Part shown: in pieces, positions 32,526 to 43,881 of the stretch | Numbering within the stretch: position 1 is the first letter of the stretch | Layout of the letters: the number at the start of each line of letters is the position of its first letter | Source of the DNA: Auanema rhodensis | Taxonomy: Eukaryota; Nematoda; Chromadorea; Rhabditida; Rhabditidae | Direction of reading: 5' to 3' | DNA: 64,000 bases | Assembly: GCA_964057225.1 (NCBI GenBank) | Contig: OZ059897.1 | Location: forward strand, 10,974,001-11,038,000 | The notes under the pieces: model-generated | Told to the model about the DNA's origin: nothing | The model's input: the letters and a program-made list of their open reading frames with translations, nothing else | Database searches by the model: none | Made by a program: the position numbers and the translations under genes

Positions 32526-32597
32526 ACCCAAGTAATATAGTAGTTAGTACTCCACGTTGTGGCCGTGGCGACACAGGTTCGATTCCTGTCTTGGGCA
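32526..32597 (+). tRNA. tRNA-His: tRNA-His(GUG), A1+A10+A18
   Basis: Copy 98. A1 and A10 plus G18 to A. G18 is the near-invariant D-loop base that contacts the T loop and also lies in the A box, so this copy is probably not functional. Confidence 0.65.
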
Positions 32598-32857
32598 TTT
32601 TTTGTTTTGAAATTAAAATGCTATAAACATATTGCTAGCTTGTCATGTTAGATTTCTCTAATTTGAATACTTATTCAAGTTCTAACAATTTTTGATTTAA
32701 TCACGTTTAATTAATAGTATTGTTTTCAAAAATAAAGACATCTTTCAATTTCTGGCCTTTGAATTAGAATTTTCATGTTGTCACACAGAAATTGAAGAAT
32801 CTTAGTTCATTTCAGTAACAATGAACACACTAACTTTGTTAAGTTGTTGTAATATCG

Positions 32858-32929
32858 GCCCAAGTAGTATAGTGGTTAGTACTCCACGTTGTGGCCGTGG
32901 CGACACAGGTTCGATTCCTGTCTTGGGCA
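32858..32929 (+). tRNA. tRNA-His: tRNA-His(GUG), canonical
   Basis: Copy 99. Canonical; first half of the first 664-bp dimer. Confidence 0.95.
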
Positions 32930-33189
32930 TTTTTTGTTTTGAAATTAAAATGCTATAAAATTATTGCTTGCTTGTCTTGTTAGATTTCTTTAATTTGAAT
33001 ACTTATTCAAGTTATAACAATTTTCGATTTAATCACGTTCAATCAACTGTATTGTTTTCAAAAATAAAGACAAAATTCAATTTCTGTTCATTGAATTAGA
33101 ATTTTCATGTTGTCACACAGAAATTGAAGAATCTTAGTTCAATTCAGTAACAATGAACACACTAACTTTGTTAAGTTGTTGTAATATCG

Positions 33190-33261
33190 GCCCAAGTAAT
33201 ATAGTGGTTAGTACTCCACGTTGTGGCCGTGGCGACACAGATTCGATTCCTGTCTTGGGCA
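33190..33261 (+). tRNA. tRNA-His: tRNA-His(GUG), A10+A53 type
   Basis: Copy 100. Second half of the dimer. Confidence 0.75.
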
Positions 33262-33521
33262 TTTTTTGTTTTGAAATTAAAATGCTACAAAATTATTGCT
33301 TGCTTGTCATGTTAGATTTCTTTAATTCAAATACATATTTAAGTTCTAACAATTTTTGATTTAATCACGTTCAATTAACTGTTTTGTTTTCAAAAATAAA
33401 GACAAAATTCAATTTCTGTTCATTGAATTAGAATTTTCATGTTGTCACACAGAAATTGAAGAATCTTAGTTCATTTCAGTAACAATGAACACACTAACTT
33501 TGTTAAGTTGTTGTAATATCG

Positions 33522-33593
33522 GCCCAAGTAGTATAGTGGTTAGTACTCCACGTTGTGGCCGTGGCGACACAGGTTCGATTCCTGTCTTGGGCA
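33522..33593 (+). tRNA. tRNA-His: tRNA-His(GUG), canonical
   Basis: Copy 101. Canonical; second dimer. Confidence 0.95.
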
Positions 33594-33853
33594 TTTTTTG
33601 TTTTGAAATTAAAATGCTATAAAATTATTGCTTGCTTGTCTTGTTAGATTTCTTTAATTTGAATACTTATTCAAGTTATAACAATTTTCGATTTAATCAC
33701 GTTCAATCAACTGTATTGTTTTCAAAAATAAAGACAAAATTCAATTTCTGTTCATTGAATTAGAATTTTCATGTTGTCACACAGAAATTGAAGAATCTTA
33801 GTTCAATTCAGTAACAATGAACACACTAACTTTGTTAAGTTGTTGTAATATCG

Positions 33854-33925
33854 GCCCAAGTAATATAGTGGTTAGTACTCCACGTTGTGGCCGTGGCGAC
33901 ACAGATTCGATTCCTGTCTTGGGCA
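33854..33925 (+). tRNA. tRNA-His: tRNA-His(GUG), A10+A53 type
   Basis: Copy 102. Counterpart of copy 100. Confidence 0.75.
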
Positions 33926-34185
33926 TTTTTTGTTTTGAAATTAAAATGCTACAAAATTATTGCTTGCTTGTCATGTTAGATTTCTTTAATTCAAATACAT
34001 ATTTAAGTTCTAACAATTTTTGATTTAATCACGTTCAATTAACTGTTTTGTTTTCAAAAATAAAGACAAAATTCAATTTCTGTTCATTGAATTAGAATTT
34101 TCATGTTGTCACACAGAAATTGAAGAATCTTAGTTCATTTCAGTAACAATGAACAGAATAACTTTGTTTAGTTGTTGTAATATCG

Positions 34186-34257
34186 GCCCAAGTAGTATAG
34201 TGGTTAGTACTCCACGTTGTGGCCGTGGCGACACAGGTTCGATTCCTGTCTTGGGCA
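34186..34257 (+). tRNA. tRNA-His: tRNA-His(GUG), canonical
   Basis: Copy 103. Canonical; third dimer, with the AACAGAATAAC leader. Confidence 0.95.
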
Positions 34258-34517
34258 TTTTTTGTTTTGAAATTAAAATGCTATAAAATTATTGCTTGCT
34301 TGTCTTGTTAGATTTCTTTAATTTGAATACTTATTCAAGTTATAACAATTTTCGATTTAATCACGTTCGATCAACTGTATTGTTTTCAAAAATAAAGACA
34401 AAATTCAATTTCTGTTCATTGAATTAGAATTTTCATGTTGTCACACAGAAATTGAAGAATCTTAGTTCAATTCAGTAACAATGAACACACTAACTTTGTT
34501 AAGTTGTTGTAATATCG

Positions 34518-34589
34518 GCCCAAGTAATATAGTGGTTAGTACTCCACGTTGTGGCCGTGGCGACACAGATTCGATTCCTGTCTTGGGCA
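34518..34589 (+). tRNA. tRNA-His: tRNA-His(GUG), A10+A53 type
   Basis: Copy 104. Counterpart of copy 100. Confidence 0.75.
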
Positions 34590-34849
34590 TTTTTTGTTTT
34601 GAAATTAAAATGCTACAAAATTATTGCTTGCTTGTCATGTTAGATTTCTTTAATTCAAATACATATTTAAGTTCTAACAATTTTTGATTTAATCACGTTC
34701 AATTAACTGTATTGTTTTCAAAAATAAAGACAAAATTCAATTTCTGTTCATTGAATTAGAATTTTCATGTTGTCACACAGAAATTGAAGAATCTTAGTTC
34801 ATTTCAGTAACAATGAACAGAATAACTTTGTTTAGTTGTTGTAATATCG

Positions 34850-34921
34850 GCCCAAGTAGTATAGTGGTTAGTACTCCACGTTGTGGCCGTGGCGACACAG
34901 GTTCGATTCCTGTCTTGGGCA
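34850..34921 (+). tRNA. tRNA-His: tRNA-His(GUG), canonical
   Basis: Copy 105. Canonical. Confidence 0.95.
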
Positions 34922-35181
34922 TTTTTTGTTTTGAAATTAAAATGCTATAAAATTATTGCTTGCTTGTCTTGTTAGATTTCTTTAATTTGAATACTTATTC
35001 AAGTTATAACAATTTGCGATTTAATCACGTTCAATCAACTGTATTGTTTTCAAAAATAAAGACAAATATCAATTTCTGGTCATTGAATTAGAATTTTCAT
35101 GTTGTCACACAGGAAATGAAGAATCTCAGTTCATTTCAGTAACAATGAACACACTAACTTTGTTAAGTTGTTGTAATATCG

Positions 35182-35253
35182 GCCCAAGTAATATAGTGGT
35201 TAGTACTCCACGTTGTGGCCGTGGCGACACAGATTCGATTCCTGTCTTGGGCA
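35182..35253 (+). tRNA. tRNA-His: tRNA-His(GUG), A10+A53 type
   Basis: Copy 106. A10 and A53. Confidence 0.75.
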
Positions 35254-35513
35254 TTTTTTGTTTTGAAATTTAAATGCTATAAAATTATTGCTTGCTTGTC
35301 ATGTTAGATTTGTTTAATTCAAATACTTATTTAAGTTCCAACAATTTTCGATTAAATCACGTTCATTTAACTGTATTGTTTTCAAAAATAAAGACAAAAT
35401 TCAATTTCTGTTCGTTGAATTAGAATTTTCATGTTGTCACACAGAAATTGAAGAATCTTAGTTCATTTCAGTAACAATGAACACACTAACTTTGTTAAGT
35501 TGTTGTAATATCG

Positions 35514-35585
35514 GCCCAAGTAGTATAGTGGTTAGTACTCCACGTTGTGGCCGTGGCGACACAGGTTCGATTCCTGTCTTGGGCA
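35514..35585 (+). tRNA. tRNA-His: tRNA-His(GUG), canonical
   Basis: Copy 107. Canonical. Confidence 0.95.
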
Positions 35586-35845
35586 TTTTTTGTTTTGAAA
35601 TTAAAATGCTATAAAATTATTGCTTGCTTGTCTTGTTAGATTTCTTTAATTTGAATACTTATTCAAGTTATAACAATTTTCGATTTAATCACGTTCAATC
35701 AACTGTATTGTTTTCAAAAATAAAGACAAAATTCAATTTCTGTTCATTGAATTAGAATTTTCAGGTTGTCACACAGAAATTGAAGAATCTTAGTTCATTT
35801 CAGTAACAATGAACACACTAACTTTGTTAAGTTGTTGTAATATCG

Positions 35846-35917
35846 GCCCAAGTAGTATAGTGGTTAGTACTCCACGTTGTGGCCGTGGCGACACAGGTTC
35901 GATTCCTGTCTTGGGCA
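35846..35917 (+). tRNA. tRNA-His: tRNA-His(GUG), canonical
   Basis: Copy 108. Canonical; near-identical neighbour of copy 107. Confidence 0.95.
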
Positions 35918-36177
35918 TTTTTTGTTTTGAAATTAAAATGCTATAAAATTATTGCTTGCTTGTCTTGTTAGATTTCTTTAATTTGAATACTTATTCAAGT
36001 TATAACAATTTTCGATTTAATCACGTTCAATCAACTGTATTGTTTTCAAAAATAAAGACAAAATTCAATTTCTGTTCATTGAATTAGAATTTTCATGTTG
36101 TCACACAGAAATTGAAGAATCTTAGTTTAATTCAGTAACAATGAACACACTAACTTTGTTAAGTTGTTGTAATATCG

Positions 36178-36249
36178 GCCCAAGTAATATAGTGGTTAGT
36201 ACTCCACGTTGTGGCCGTGGCGACACAGATTCGATTCCTGTCTTGGGCA
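36178..36249 (+). tRNA. tRNA-His: tRNA-His(GUG), A10+A53 type
   Basis: Copy 109. A10 and A53; AAAATACTAC spacer. Confidence 0.75.
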
Positions 36250-36509
36250 TTTTTTGTTTTGAAATTAAAATACTACAAAATTATTGCTTGCTTGTCATGT
36301 TAGATTTCTTTAATTCAAATACATATTTAAGTTCTAACAATTTTTGATTTAATCACGTTCAATTAACTGTATTGTTTTCAAAAATAAAGACAAAATTCAA
36401 TTTCTGTTCATTGAATTAGAATTTTCATGTTGTCACACAGGAAATGAAGAATCTCAGTTCATTTCAGTAACAATGAACAGAATAACTTTGTTTAGTTGTT
36501 GTAATATCG

Positions 36510-36581
36510 GCCCAAGTAGTATAGTGGTTAGTACTCCACGTTGTGGCCGTGGCGACACAGGTTCGATTCCTGTCTTGGGCA
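36510..36581 (+). tRNA. tRNA-His: tRNA-His(GUG), canonical
   Basis: Copy 110. Canonical; leader region carries the altered CAGGAAATGAA inverted-repeat arm. Confidence 0.95.
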
Positions 36582-36841
36582 TTTTTTGTTTTGAAATTAA
36601 AATGCTACAAAATTATTGCTTGCTTGTCATGTTAGATTTCTTTAATTCAAATACATATTTAAGTTCTAACAATTTTTGATTTAATCACGTTCAATTAACT
36701 GTTTTGTTTTCAAAAATAAAGAGAAAATTCAATTTCTGTTCATTGAATTAGAATTTTCATGTTGTCACACAGAAATTGAAGAATCTTAGTTCATTTCAGT
36801 AACAATGAACAGAATAACTTTGTTTAGTTGTTGTAATATCG

Positions 36842-36913
36842 GCCCAAGTAGTATAGTGGTTAGTACTCCACGTTGTGGCCGTGGCGACACAGGTTCGATT
36901 CCTGTCTTGGGCA
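36842..36913 (+). tRNA. tRNA-His: tRNA-His(GUG), canonical
   Basis: Copy 111. Canonical. Confidence 0.95.
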
Positions 36914-37173
36914 TTTTTTGTTTTGAAATTAAAATGCTATAAAATTATTGCTTGCTTGTCTTGTTAGATTTCTTTAATTTGAATACTTATTCAAGTTATA
37001 ACAATTTTCGATTTAATCACGTTCAATCAACTGTATTGTTTTCAAAAATAAAGACAAAATTCAATTTCTGTTCATTGAATTAGAAATTTCATGTTGTCAC
37101 ACAGAAATTGAAGAATCTTAGTTCAATTCAGTAACAATGAACACACTAACTTTGTTAAGTTGTTGTAATATCG

Positions 37174-37245
37174 GCCCAAGTAATATAGTGGTTAGTACTC
37201 CACGTTGTGGCCGTGGCGACACAGATTCGATTCCTGTCTTGGGCA
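37174..37245 (+). tRNA. tRNA-His: tRNA-His(GUG), A10+A53 type
   Basis: Copy 112. A10 and A53. Confidence 0.75.
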
Positions 37246-37505
37246 TTTTTTGTTTTGAAATTAAAATGCTACAAAATTATTGCTTGCTTGTCATGTTAGA
37301 TTTCTTTAATTCAAATACATATTTAAGTTCTAACAATTTTTGATTTAATCACGTTCAATTAACTGTATTGTTTTCAAAAATAAAGACAAATATCAATTTC
37401 TGGTCATTGAATTAGAATTTTCATGTTGTCACACAGAAATTGAAGAATCTTAGTTCATTTCAGTAACAATGAACAGAATAACTTTGTTTAGTTGTTGTAA
37501 TATCG

Positions 37506-37577
37506 GCCCAAGTAGTATAGTGGTTAGTACTCCACGTTGTGGCCGTGGCGACACAGGTTCGATTCCTGTCTTGGGCA
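37506..37577 (+). tRNA. tRNA-His: tRNA-His(GUG), canonical
   Basis: Copy 113. Canonical. Confidence 0.95.
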
Positions 37578-37837
37578 TTTTTTGTTTTGAAATTAAAATG
37601 CTATAAAATTATTGCTTGCTTGTCTTGTTAGATTTCTTTAATTTGAATACTTATTCAAGTTATAACAATTTTCGATTTAATCACGTTCAATCAACTGTAT
37701 TGTTTTCAAAAATAAAGACAAAATTCAATTTCTGTTCATTGAATTAGAATTTTCATGTTGTCACACAGAAATTGAAGAATCTTAGTTTAATTCAGTAACA
37801 ATGAACACACTAACTTTGTTAAGTTGTTGTAATATCG

Positions 37838-37909
37838 GCCCACGTAATATAGTGGTTAGTACTCCACGTTGTGGCCGTGGCGACACAGATTCGATTCCTG
37901 TCTTGGGCA
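37838..37909 (+). tRNA. tRNA-His: tRNA-His(GUG), C6+A10+A53
   Basis: Copy 114. A6 to C gives a C6-T67 mismatch in the acceptor stem, private to this copy, in addition to A10 and A53. Otherwise the counterpart of copy 109. Confidence 0.65.
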
Positions 37910-38169
37910 TTTTTTGTTTTGAAATTAAAATACTACAAAATTATTGCTTGCTTGTCATGTTAGATTTCTTTAATTCAAATACATATTTAAGTTCTAACAA
38001 TTTTTGATTTAATCACGTTCAATTAACTGTATTGTTTTCAAAAATAAAGACAAAATTCAATTTCTGTTCATTGAATTAGAATTTTCATGTTGTCACACAG
38101 GAAATGAAGAATCTCAGTTCATTTCAGTAACAATGAACAGAATAACTTTGTTTAGTTGTTGTAATATCG

Positions 38170-38241
38170 GCCCAAGTAGTATAGTGGTTAGTACTCCACG
38201 TTGTGGCCGTGGCGACACAGGTTCGATTCCTGTCTTGGGCA
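38170..38241 (+). tRNA. tRNA-His: tRNA-His(GUG), canonical
   Basis: Copy 115. Counterpart of copy 110. Confidence 0.95.
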
Positions 38242-38501
38242 TTTTTTGTTTTGAAATTAAAATGCTACAAAATTATTGCTTGCTTGTCATGTTAGATATC
38301 TTTAATTCAAATACATATTTAAGTTCTAACAATTTTTGATTTAATCACGTTCAATTAACTGTTTTGTTTTCAAAAATAAAGACAAAATTCAATTTCTGTT
38401 CATTGAATTAGAATTTTCATGTTGTCACACAGAAATTGAAGAATTTTAGTTCATTTCAGTAACAATGAACAGAATAACTTTGTTTAGTTGTTGTAATATC
38501 G

Positions 38502-38573
38502 GCCCAAGTAGTATAGTGGTTAGTACTCCACGTTGTGGCCGTGGCGACACAGGTTCGATTCCTGTCTTGGGCA
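38502..38573 (+). tRNA. tRNA-His: tRNA-His(GUG), canonical
   Basis: Copy 116. Counterpart of copy 111. Confidence 0.95.
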
Positions 38574-38833
38574 TTTTTTGTTTTGAAATTAAAATGCTAT
38601 AAAATTATTGCTTGCTTGTCTTGTTAGATTTCTTTAATTTGAATACTTATTCAAGTTATAACAATTTTTGATTTAATCACGTTCAATTAACTGTTTTGTT
38701 TTCAAAAATAAAGACAAATATCAATTTCTGGTCATTGAATTAGAATTTTCATGTTGTCACACAGAAATTGAAGAATTTTAGTTCATTTCAGTAACAATGA
38801 ACAGAATAACTTTGTTTAGTTGTTGTAATATCG

Positions 38834-38905
38834 GCCCAAGTAGTATAGTGGTTAGTACTCCACGTTGTGGCCGTGGCGACACAGGTTCGATTCCTGTCTT
38901 GGGCA
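38834..38905 (+). tRNA. tRNA-His: tRNA-His(GUG), canonical
   Basis: Copy 117. Canonical; within the longest run of canonical genes (copies 115-118). Confidence 0.95.
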
Positions 38906-39165
38906 TTTTTTGTTTTGAAATTAAAATGCCATAAAATTATTGCTTGCTTGTCTTGTTAGATTTCTTTAATTTGAATACTTATTCAAGTTATAACAATTTT
39001 CGATTTAATCACGTTCAATTAACTGTATTGTTTTCAAAAATAAAGACAAATATCAATTTCTGGTCATTGAATTAGAATTTTCATGTTGTCACACAGAAAT
39101 TGAAGAATCTTAGTTCATTTCAGTAACAATGAACAGAATAACTTTGTTTAGTTGTTGTAATATCG

Positions 39166-39237
39166 GCCCAAGTAGTATAGTGGTTAGTACTCCACGTTGT
39201 GGCCGTGGCGACACAGGTTCGATTCCTGTCTTGGGCA
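39166..39237 (+). tRNA. tRNA-His: tRNA-His(GUG), canonical
   Basis: Copy 118. Canonical, last of the four-gene run. Confidence 0.95.
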
Positions 39238-39497
39238 TTTTTTGTTTTGAAATTAAAATGCTATAAAATTATTGCTTGCTTGTCTTGTTAGATTTCTTTA
39301 ATTTGAATACTTATTCAAGTTATAACAATTTTCGATTTAATCACGTTCAATCAACTGTATTGTTTTCAAAAATAAAGACAAATATCAATTTCTGGTCATT
39401 GAATTAGAATTTTCATGTTGTCACACAGGAAATGAAGAATCTCAGTTCATTTCAGTAACAATGAACACACTAACTTTGTTAAGTTGTTGTAATATCG

Positions 39498-39569
39498 GCC
39501 CAAGTAATATAGTGGTTAGTACTCCACGTTGTGGCCGTGGCGACACAGGTTCGATTCCTGTCTTGGGCA
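39498..39569 (+). tRNA. tRNA-His: tRNA-His(GUG), A10 only
   Basis: Copy 119. A10 with a consensus B box (G53), a rare combination seen also in copies 121 and 124. Confidence 0.85.
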
Positions 39570-39829
39570 TTTTTTGTTTTGAAATTTAAATGCTATAAAA
39601 TTATTGCTTGCTTGTCATGTTAGATTTGTTTAATTCAAATACTTATTTAAGTTCCAACAATTTTCGATTAAATCACGTTCATTTAACTGTATTGTTTTCA
39701 AAAATAAAGACAAAATTCAATTTCTGTTCGTTGAATTAGAATTTTCATGTTGTCACACAGAAATTGAAGAATCTTAGTTCATTTCAGTAACAATGAACAC
39801 ACTAACTTTGTTAAGTTGTTGTAATATCG

Positions 39830-39901
39830 GCCCAAGTAGTATAGTGGTTAGTACTCCACGTTGTGGCCGTGGCGACACAGGTTCGATTCCTGTCTTGGGC
39901 A
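39830..39901 (+). tRNA. tRNA-His: tRNA-His(GUG), canonical
   Basis: Copy 120. Canonical. Confidence 0.95.
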
Positions 39902-40161
39902 TTTTTTGTTTTGAAATTAAAATGCTATAAAATTATTGCTTGCTTGTCTTGTTAGATTTCTTTAATTTGAATACTTATTCAAGTTATAACAATTTTCGAT
40001 TTAATCACGTTCAATCAACTGTATTGTTTTCAAAAATAAAGACAAAATTCAATTTCTGTTCATTGAATTAGAATTTTCATGTTGTCACACAGAAATTGAA
40101 GAATCTTAGTTCAATTCAGTAACAATGAACACACTAACTTTGTTAAGTTGTTGTAATATCG

Positions 40162-40233
40162 GCCCAAGTAATATAGTGGTTAGTACTCCACGTTGTGGCC
40201 GTGGCGACACAGGTTCGATTCCTGTCTTGGGCA
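40162..40233 (+). tRNA. tRNA-His: tRNA-His(GUG), A10 only
   Basis: Copy 121. Counterpart of copy 119 two units earlier. Confidence 0.85.
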
Positions 40234-40493
40234 TTTTTTGTTTTGAAATTTAAATGCTATAAAATTATTGCTTGCTTGTCATGTTAGATTTGTTTAATTC
40301 AAATACTTATTTAAGTTCCAACAATTTTCGATTAAATCACGTTCATTTAACTGTATTGTTTTCAAAAATAAAGACAAAATTCAATTTCTGTTCGTTGAAT
40401 TAGAATTTTCATGTTGTCACACAGAAATTGAAGAATCTTAGTTCATTTCAGTAACAATGAACACACTAACTTTGTTAAGTTGTTGTAATATCG

Positions 40494-40565
40494 GCCCAAG
40501 TAGTATAGTGGTTAGTACTCCACGTTGTGGCCGTGGCGACACAGGTTCGATTCCTGTCTTGGGCA
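40494..40565 (+). tRNA. tRNA-His: tRNA-His(GUG), canonical
   Basis: Copy 122. Counterpart of copy 120. Confidence 0.95.
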
Positions 40566-40825
40566 TTTTTTGTTTTGAAATTAAAATGCTATAAAATTAT
40601 TGCTTGCTTGTCTTGTTAGATTTCTTTAATTTGAATACTTATTCAAGTTATAACAATTTTCGATTTAATCACGTTCAATCAACTGTATTGTTTTCAAAAA
40701 TAAAGACAAAATTCAATTTCTGTTCATTGAATTAGAATTTTCATGTTGTCACACAGAAATTGAAGAATCTTAGTTTAATTCAGTAACAATGAACACACTA
40801 ACTTTGTTAAGTTGTTGTAATATCG

Positions 40826-40897
40826 GCCCAAGTAATATAGTGGTTAGTACTCCACGTTGTGGCCGTGGCGACACAGATTCGATTCCTGTCTTGGGCA
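40826..40897 (+). tRNA. tRNA-His: tRNA-His(GUG), A10+A53 type
   Basis: Copy 123. A10 and A53; AAAATACTAC spacer as copy 109. Confidence 0.75.
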
Positions 40898-41157
40898 TTT
40901 TTTGTTTTGAAATTAAAATACTACAAAATTATTGCTTGCTTGTCATGTTAGATTTCTTTAATTCAAATACATATTTAAGTTCTAACAATTTTTGATTTAA
41001 TCACGTTCAATTAACTGTATTGTTTTCAAAAATAAAGACAAAATTCAATTTCTGTTCATTGAATTAGAATTTTCATGTTGTCACACAGGAAATGAAGAAT
41101 CTCAGTTCATTTCAGTAACAATGAGCACACTAACTTTGTTAAGTTGTTGTAATATCG

Positions 41158-41229
41158 GCCCAAGTAATATAGTGGTTAGTACTCCACGTTGTGGCCGTGG
41201 CGACACAGGTTCGATTCCTGTCTTGGGCA
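41158..41229 (+). tRNA. tRNA-His: tRNA-His(GUG), A10 only
   Basis: Copy 124. A10 with G53 kept; leader has a private ATGAGC in place of ATGAAC. Confidence 0.85.
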
Positions 41230-41489
41230 TTTTTTGTTTTGAAATTTAAATGCTATAAAATTATTGCTTGCTTGTCATGTTAGATTTCTTTAATTCAAAT
41301 ACATATTTAAGTTCTAACAATTTTTGATTTAATCACGTTCAATTAACTGTATTGTTTTCAAAAATAAAGACAAAATTCAATTTCTGTTCATTGAATTAGA
41401 ATTTTCATGTTGTCACACAGAAATTGAAGAATCTTAGTTCATTTCAGTAACAATGAACAGAATAACTTTGTTTAGTTGTTGTAATATCG

Positions 41490-41561
41490 GCCCAAGTAGT
41501 ATAGTGGTTAGTACTCCACGTTGTGGCCGTGGCGACACAGGTTCGATTCCTGTCTTGGGCA
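41490..41561 (+). tRNA. tRNA-His: tRNA-His(GUG), canonical
   Basis: Copy 125. Canonical tRNA followed by the only 4-bp deletion in the array; its unit is 328 bp. Confidence 0.95.
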
Positions 41562-41568
41562 TTTTTTT
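41562..41568 (+). terminator. T7 terminator after copy 125, 4-bp deletion
   Basis: The usual T6-G-T4 has become a single T7, so four bases including the separating G are lost. Pol III termination should be kept, but the backup T4 is gone. Confidence 0.75.
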
Positions 41569-41817
41569 GAAATTAAAATGCTATAAAATTATTGCTTGCT
41601 TGTCTTGTTAGATTTCTTTAATTTGAATACTTATTCAAGTTATAACAATTTTCGATTTAATCACGTTCAATCAACTGTATTGTTTTCAAAAATAAAGACA
41701 AAATTCAATTTCTGGTCATTGAATTAGAATTTTCATGTTGTCACACAGGAAATGAAGAATCTCAGTTCATTTCAGTAACAATGAACACACTAACTTTGTT
41801 AAGTTGTTGTAATATCG

Positions 41818-41889
41818 GCCCAAGTAGTATAGTGGTTAGTACTCCACGTTGTGGCCGTGGCGACACAGATTCGATTCCTGTCTTGGGCA
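41818..41889 (+). tRNA. tRNA-His: tRNA-His(GUG), A53 type
   Basis: Copy 126. A53 only. First copy in the phase shifted by 4 bp. Confidence 0.85.
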
Positions 41890-42149
41890 TTTTTTGTTTT
41901 GAAATTAAAATACTACAAAATTATTGCTTGCTTGTCATGTTAGATTTCTTTAATTCAAATACATATTTAAGTACTAACAATTTTTGATTTAATCACGTTC
42001 AATTAACTGTATTGTTTTCAAAAATAAAGACAAAATTCAATTTCTGTTCATTGAATTAGAATTTTCATGTTGTCACACAGAAATTGAAGAATCTTAGTTC
42101 ATTTCAGTAACAATGAACAGAATAACTTTGTTTAGTTGTTGTAATATCG

Positions 42150-42221
42150 GGCCAAGTAGTATAGTGGTTAGTACTCCACGTTGTGGCCGTGGCGACACAG
42201 GTTCGATTCCTGTCTTGGGCA
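42150..42221 (+). tRNA. tRNA-His: tRNA-His(GUG), G2 variant
   Basis: Copy 127. C2 to G gives a G2-G71 mismatch near the acceptor end; boxes are consensus. Otherwise the counterpart of copy 89. Confidence 0.85.
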
Positions 42222-42481
42222 TTTTTTGTTTTGGAATTAAAATGCTACAAAATTATTGCTTGCTTGTCATGTTAGATTTCTTTAATTCAAATACATATTT
42301 AAGTTCTAACAATTTTTGATTTAATCACGTTCAATTAACTGTATTGTTTTCAAAAATAAAGACAAAATTCAATTTCTGTTCATTGAATTAGAATTTTCAT
42401 GTTGTCACACAGAAATTGAAGAATCTTAGTTCATTTCAGTAACAATGAACAGAATAACTTTGTTTAGTTGTTGTCATATCG

Positions 42482-42553
42482 GCCCAAGTAGTATAGTGGT
42501 TAGTACTCCACGTTGTGGCCGAGGCGACACAGGTTCGATTCCTGTCTTGGGCA
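42482..42553 (+). tRNA. tRNA-His: tRNA-His(GUG), A41 variant
   Basis: Copy 128. T41 to A gives an A29-A41 mismatch in the anticodon stem; otherwise the counterpart of copy 90. Confidence 0.85.
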
Positions 42554-42813
42554 TTTTTTGTTTTGAAATTAAAATGCTATAAACATATTGCTTGCTTGTC
42601 ATGTTAGATTTTTTTAATTCAAATACTTATTTAAGTTCTAACAATTTTTGATTTAATCACGTTCAATTAACTGTATTGTTTTCAAAAATAAAGACATTTT
42701 TCAATTTCTGGTCATTGAATTAGAATTTTCATGTTGTCACACAGAAATTGAAGATTCTTAGTTCAATTCAGTAACAATGAACACACTAACTTTTTTAAGT
42801 TGTTGTGATATCG

Positions 42814-42885
42814 GCCCAAGTAATATAGTGGTTAGTACTCCACGTTGTGGCCGTGGCGACACAGATTCGATTCCTGTCTTGGGCA
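42814..42885 (+). tRNA. tRNA-His: tRNA-His(GUG), A10+A53 type
   Basis: Copy 129. Counterpart of copy 91. Confidence 0.75.
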
Positions 42886-43145
42886 TTTTTTGTTTTGAAA
42901 TTAAAATGCTACAAAATTATTGCTTGCTTGTCATGTTAGATTTCTTTAATTTGAATACTTATTCAAGTTATAACAATTTTTGATTTAATCACGTTCAATC
43001 AACTGTATTGTTTTCAAAAATAAAGACAAAATTCAATTTCTGTTCATTGAATTAGAATTTTCATGTTGTCACACAGAAATTGAAGAATCTTAGTTCAATT
43101 CAGTAACAATGAACACACTAACTTTGTTAAGTTGTTGTAATATCG

Positions 43146-43217
43146 GCCCAAGTAATATAGTGGTTAGTACTCCACGTTGTGGCCGTGGCGACACAGATTC
43201 GATTCCTGTCTTGGGCA
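43146..43217 (+). tRNA. tRNA-His: tRNA-His(GUG), A10+A53 type
   Basis: Copy 130. Counterpart of copy 92. Confidence 0.75.
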
Positions 43218-43477
43218 TTTTTTGTTTTGAAATTAATGTGCTACAAAATTATTGCTTGCTTGTCATGTTAGATTTCTATAATTTGAATACTTTTTCAAGT
43301 TATAACAATTTTTGATTTAATCACGTTCAATTAACTGTATTGTTTTCAGAAATAAAGACATCTTTCAATTTCTGGTCATTGAATTAGAATTTTCATGTTG
43401 TCACACAGAAATTGAAGAATCTTAGTTCATTTCAGTAACAATGAACACACTAACTTTGTTAAGTTGTTGTAATATCG

Positions 43478-43549
43478 GCCCAAGTAGTATAGTGGTTAGT
43501 ACTCCACGTTGTGGCCGTGGCGACACAGGTTCGATTCCTGTCTTGGGCA
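43478..43549 (+). tRNA. tRNA-His: tRNA-His(GUG), canonical
   Basis: Copy 131. Counterpart of copy 93. Confidence 0.95.
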
Positions 43550-43809
43550 TTTTTTGTTTTGAAATTAAAATGCTATAAAATTATTGCTTGCTTGTCTTGT
43601 TAGATTTCTTTAATTTGAATACTTATTCAAGTTATAACAATTTTTGATTTAATCACGTTCAATCAACTGTATTGTTTTCAAAAATAAAGACAAAATTCAA
43701 TTTCTGTTCATTGAATTAGAATTTTCATGTTGTCACACAGAAATTGAAGAATCTTAGTTCAATTCAGTAACAATGAACACACTAACTTTGTTAAGTTGTT
43801 GTAATATCG

Positions 43810-43881
43810 GCCCAAGTAATATAGTGGTTAGTACTCCACGTTGTGGCCGTGGCGACACAGATTCGATTCCTGTTTTGGGCA
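43810..43881 (+). tRNA. tRNA-His: tRNA-His(GUG), A10+A53+T66
   Basis: Copy 132. Counterpart of copy 94. Confidence 0.7.

Larger units (their letters stand above)
32858..34849 (+). repeat. 664-bp dimer repeated three times
   Basis: Copies 99-100, 101-102 and 103-104 each pair a canonical gene with an A10+A53 gene, with matching spacers. The third dimer differs by its AACAGAATAAC leader, and the first two share a TGTTTTG for TGTATTG spacer change. Confidence 0.85.
36178..38833 (+). repeat. Copies 109-111 repeated as 114-116 (1660-bp shift)
   Basis: Both triplets show an AAAATACTAC spacer, then the CAGGAAATGAA arm, then two canonical genes. Copy 114 has since gained a C6 change. Confidence 0.8.
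39498..40825 (+). repeat. 664-bp dimer repeated twice, copies 119-122
   Basis: Each dimer is an A10-only copy followed by a canonical copy, with matching CATTTAACTG and TTCGTTGAATT spacer markers in the first member. Confidence 0.85.
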
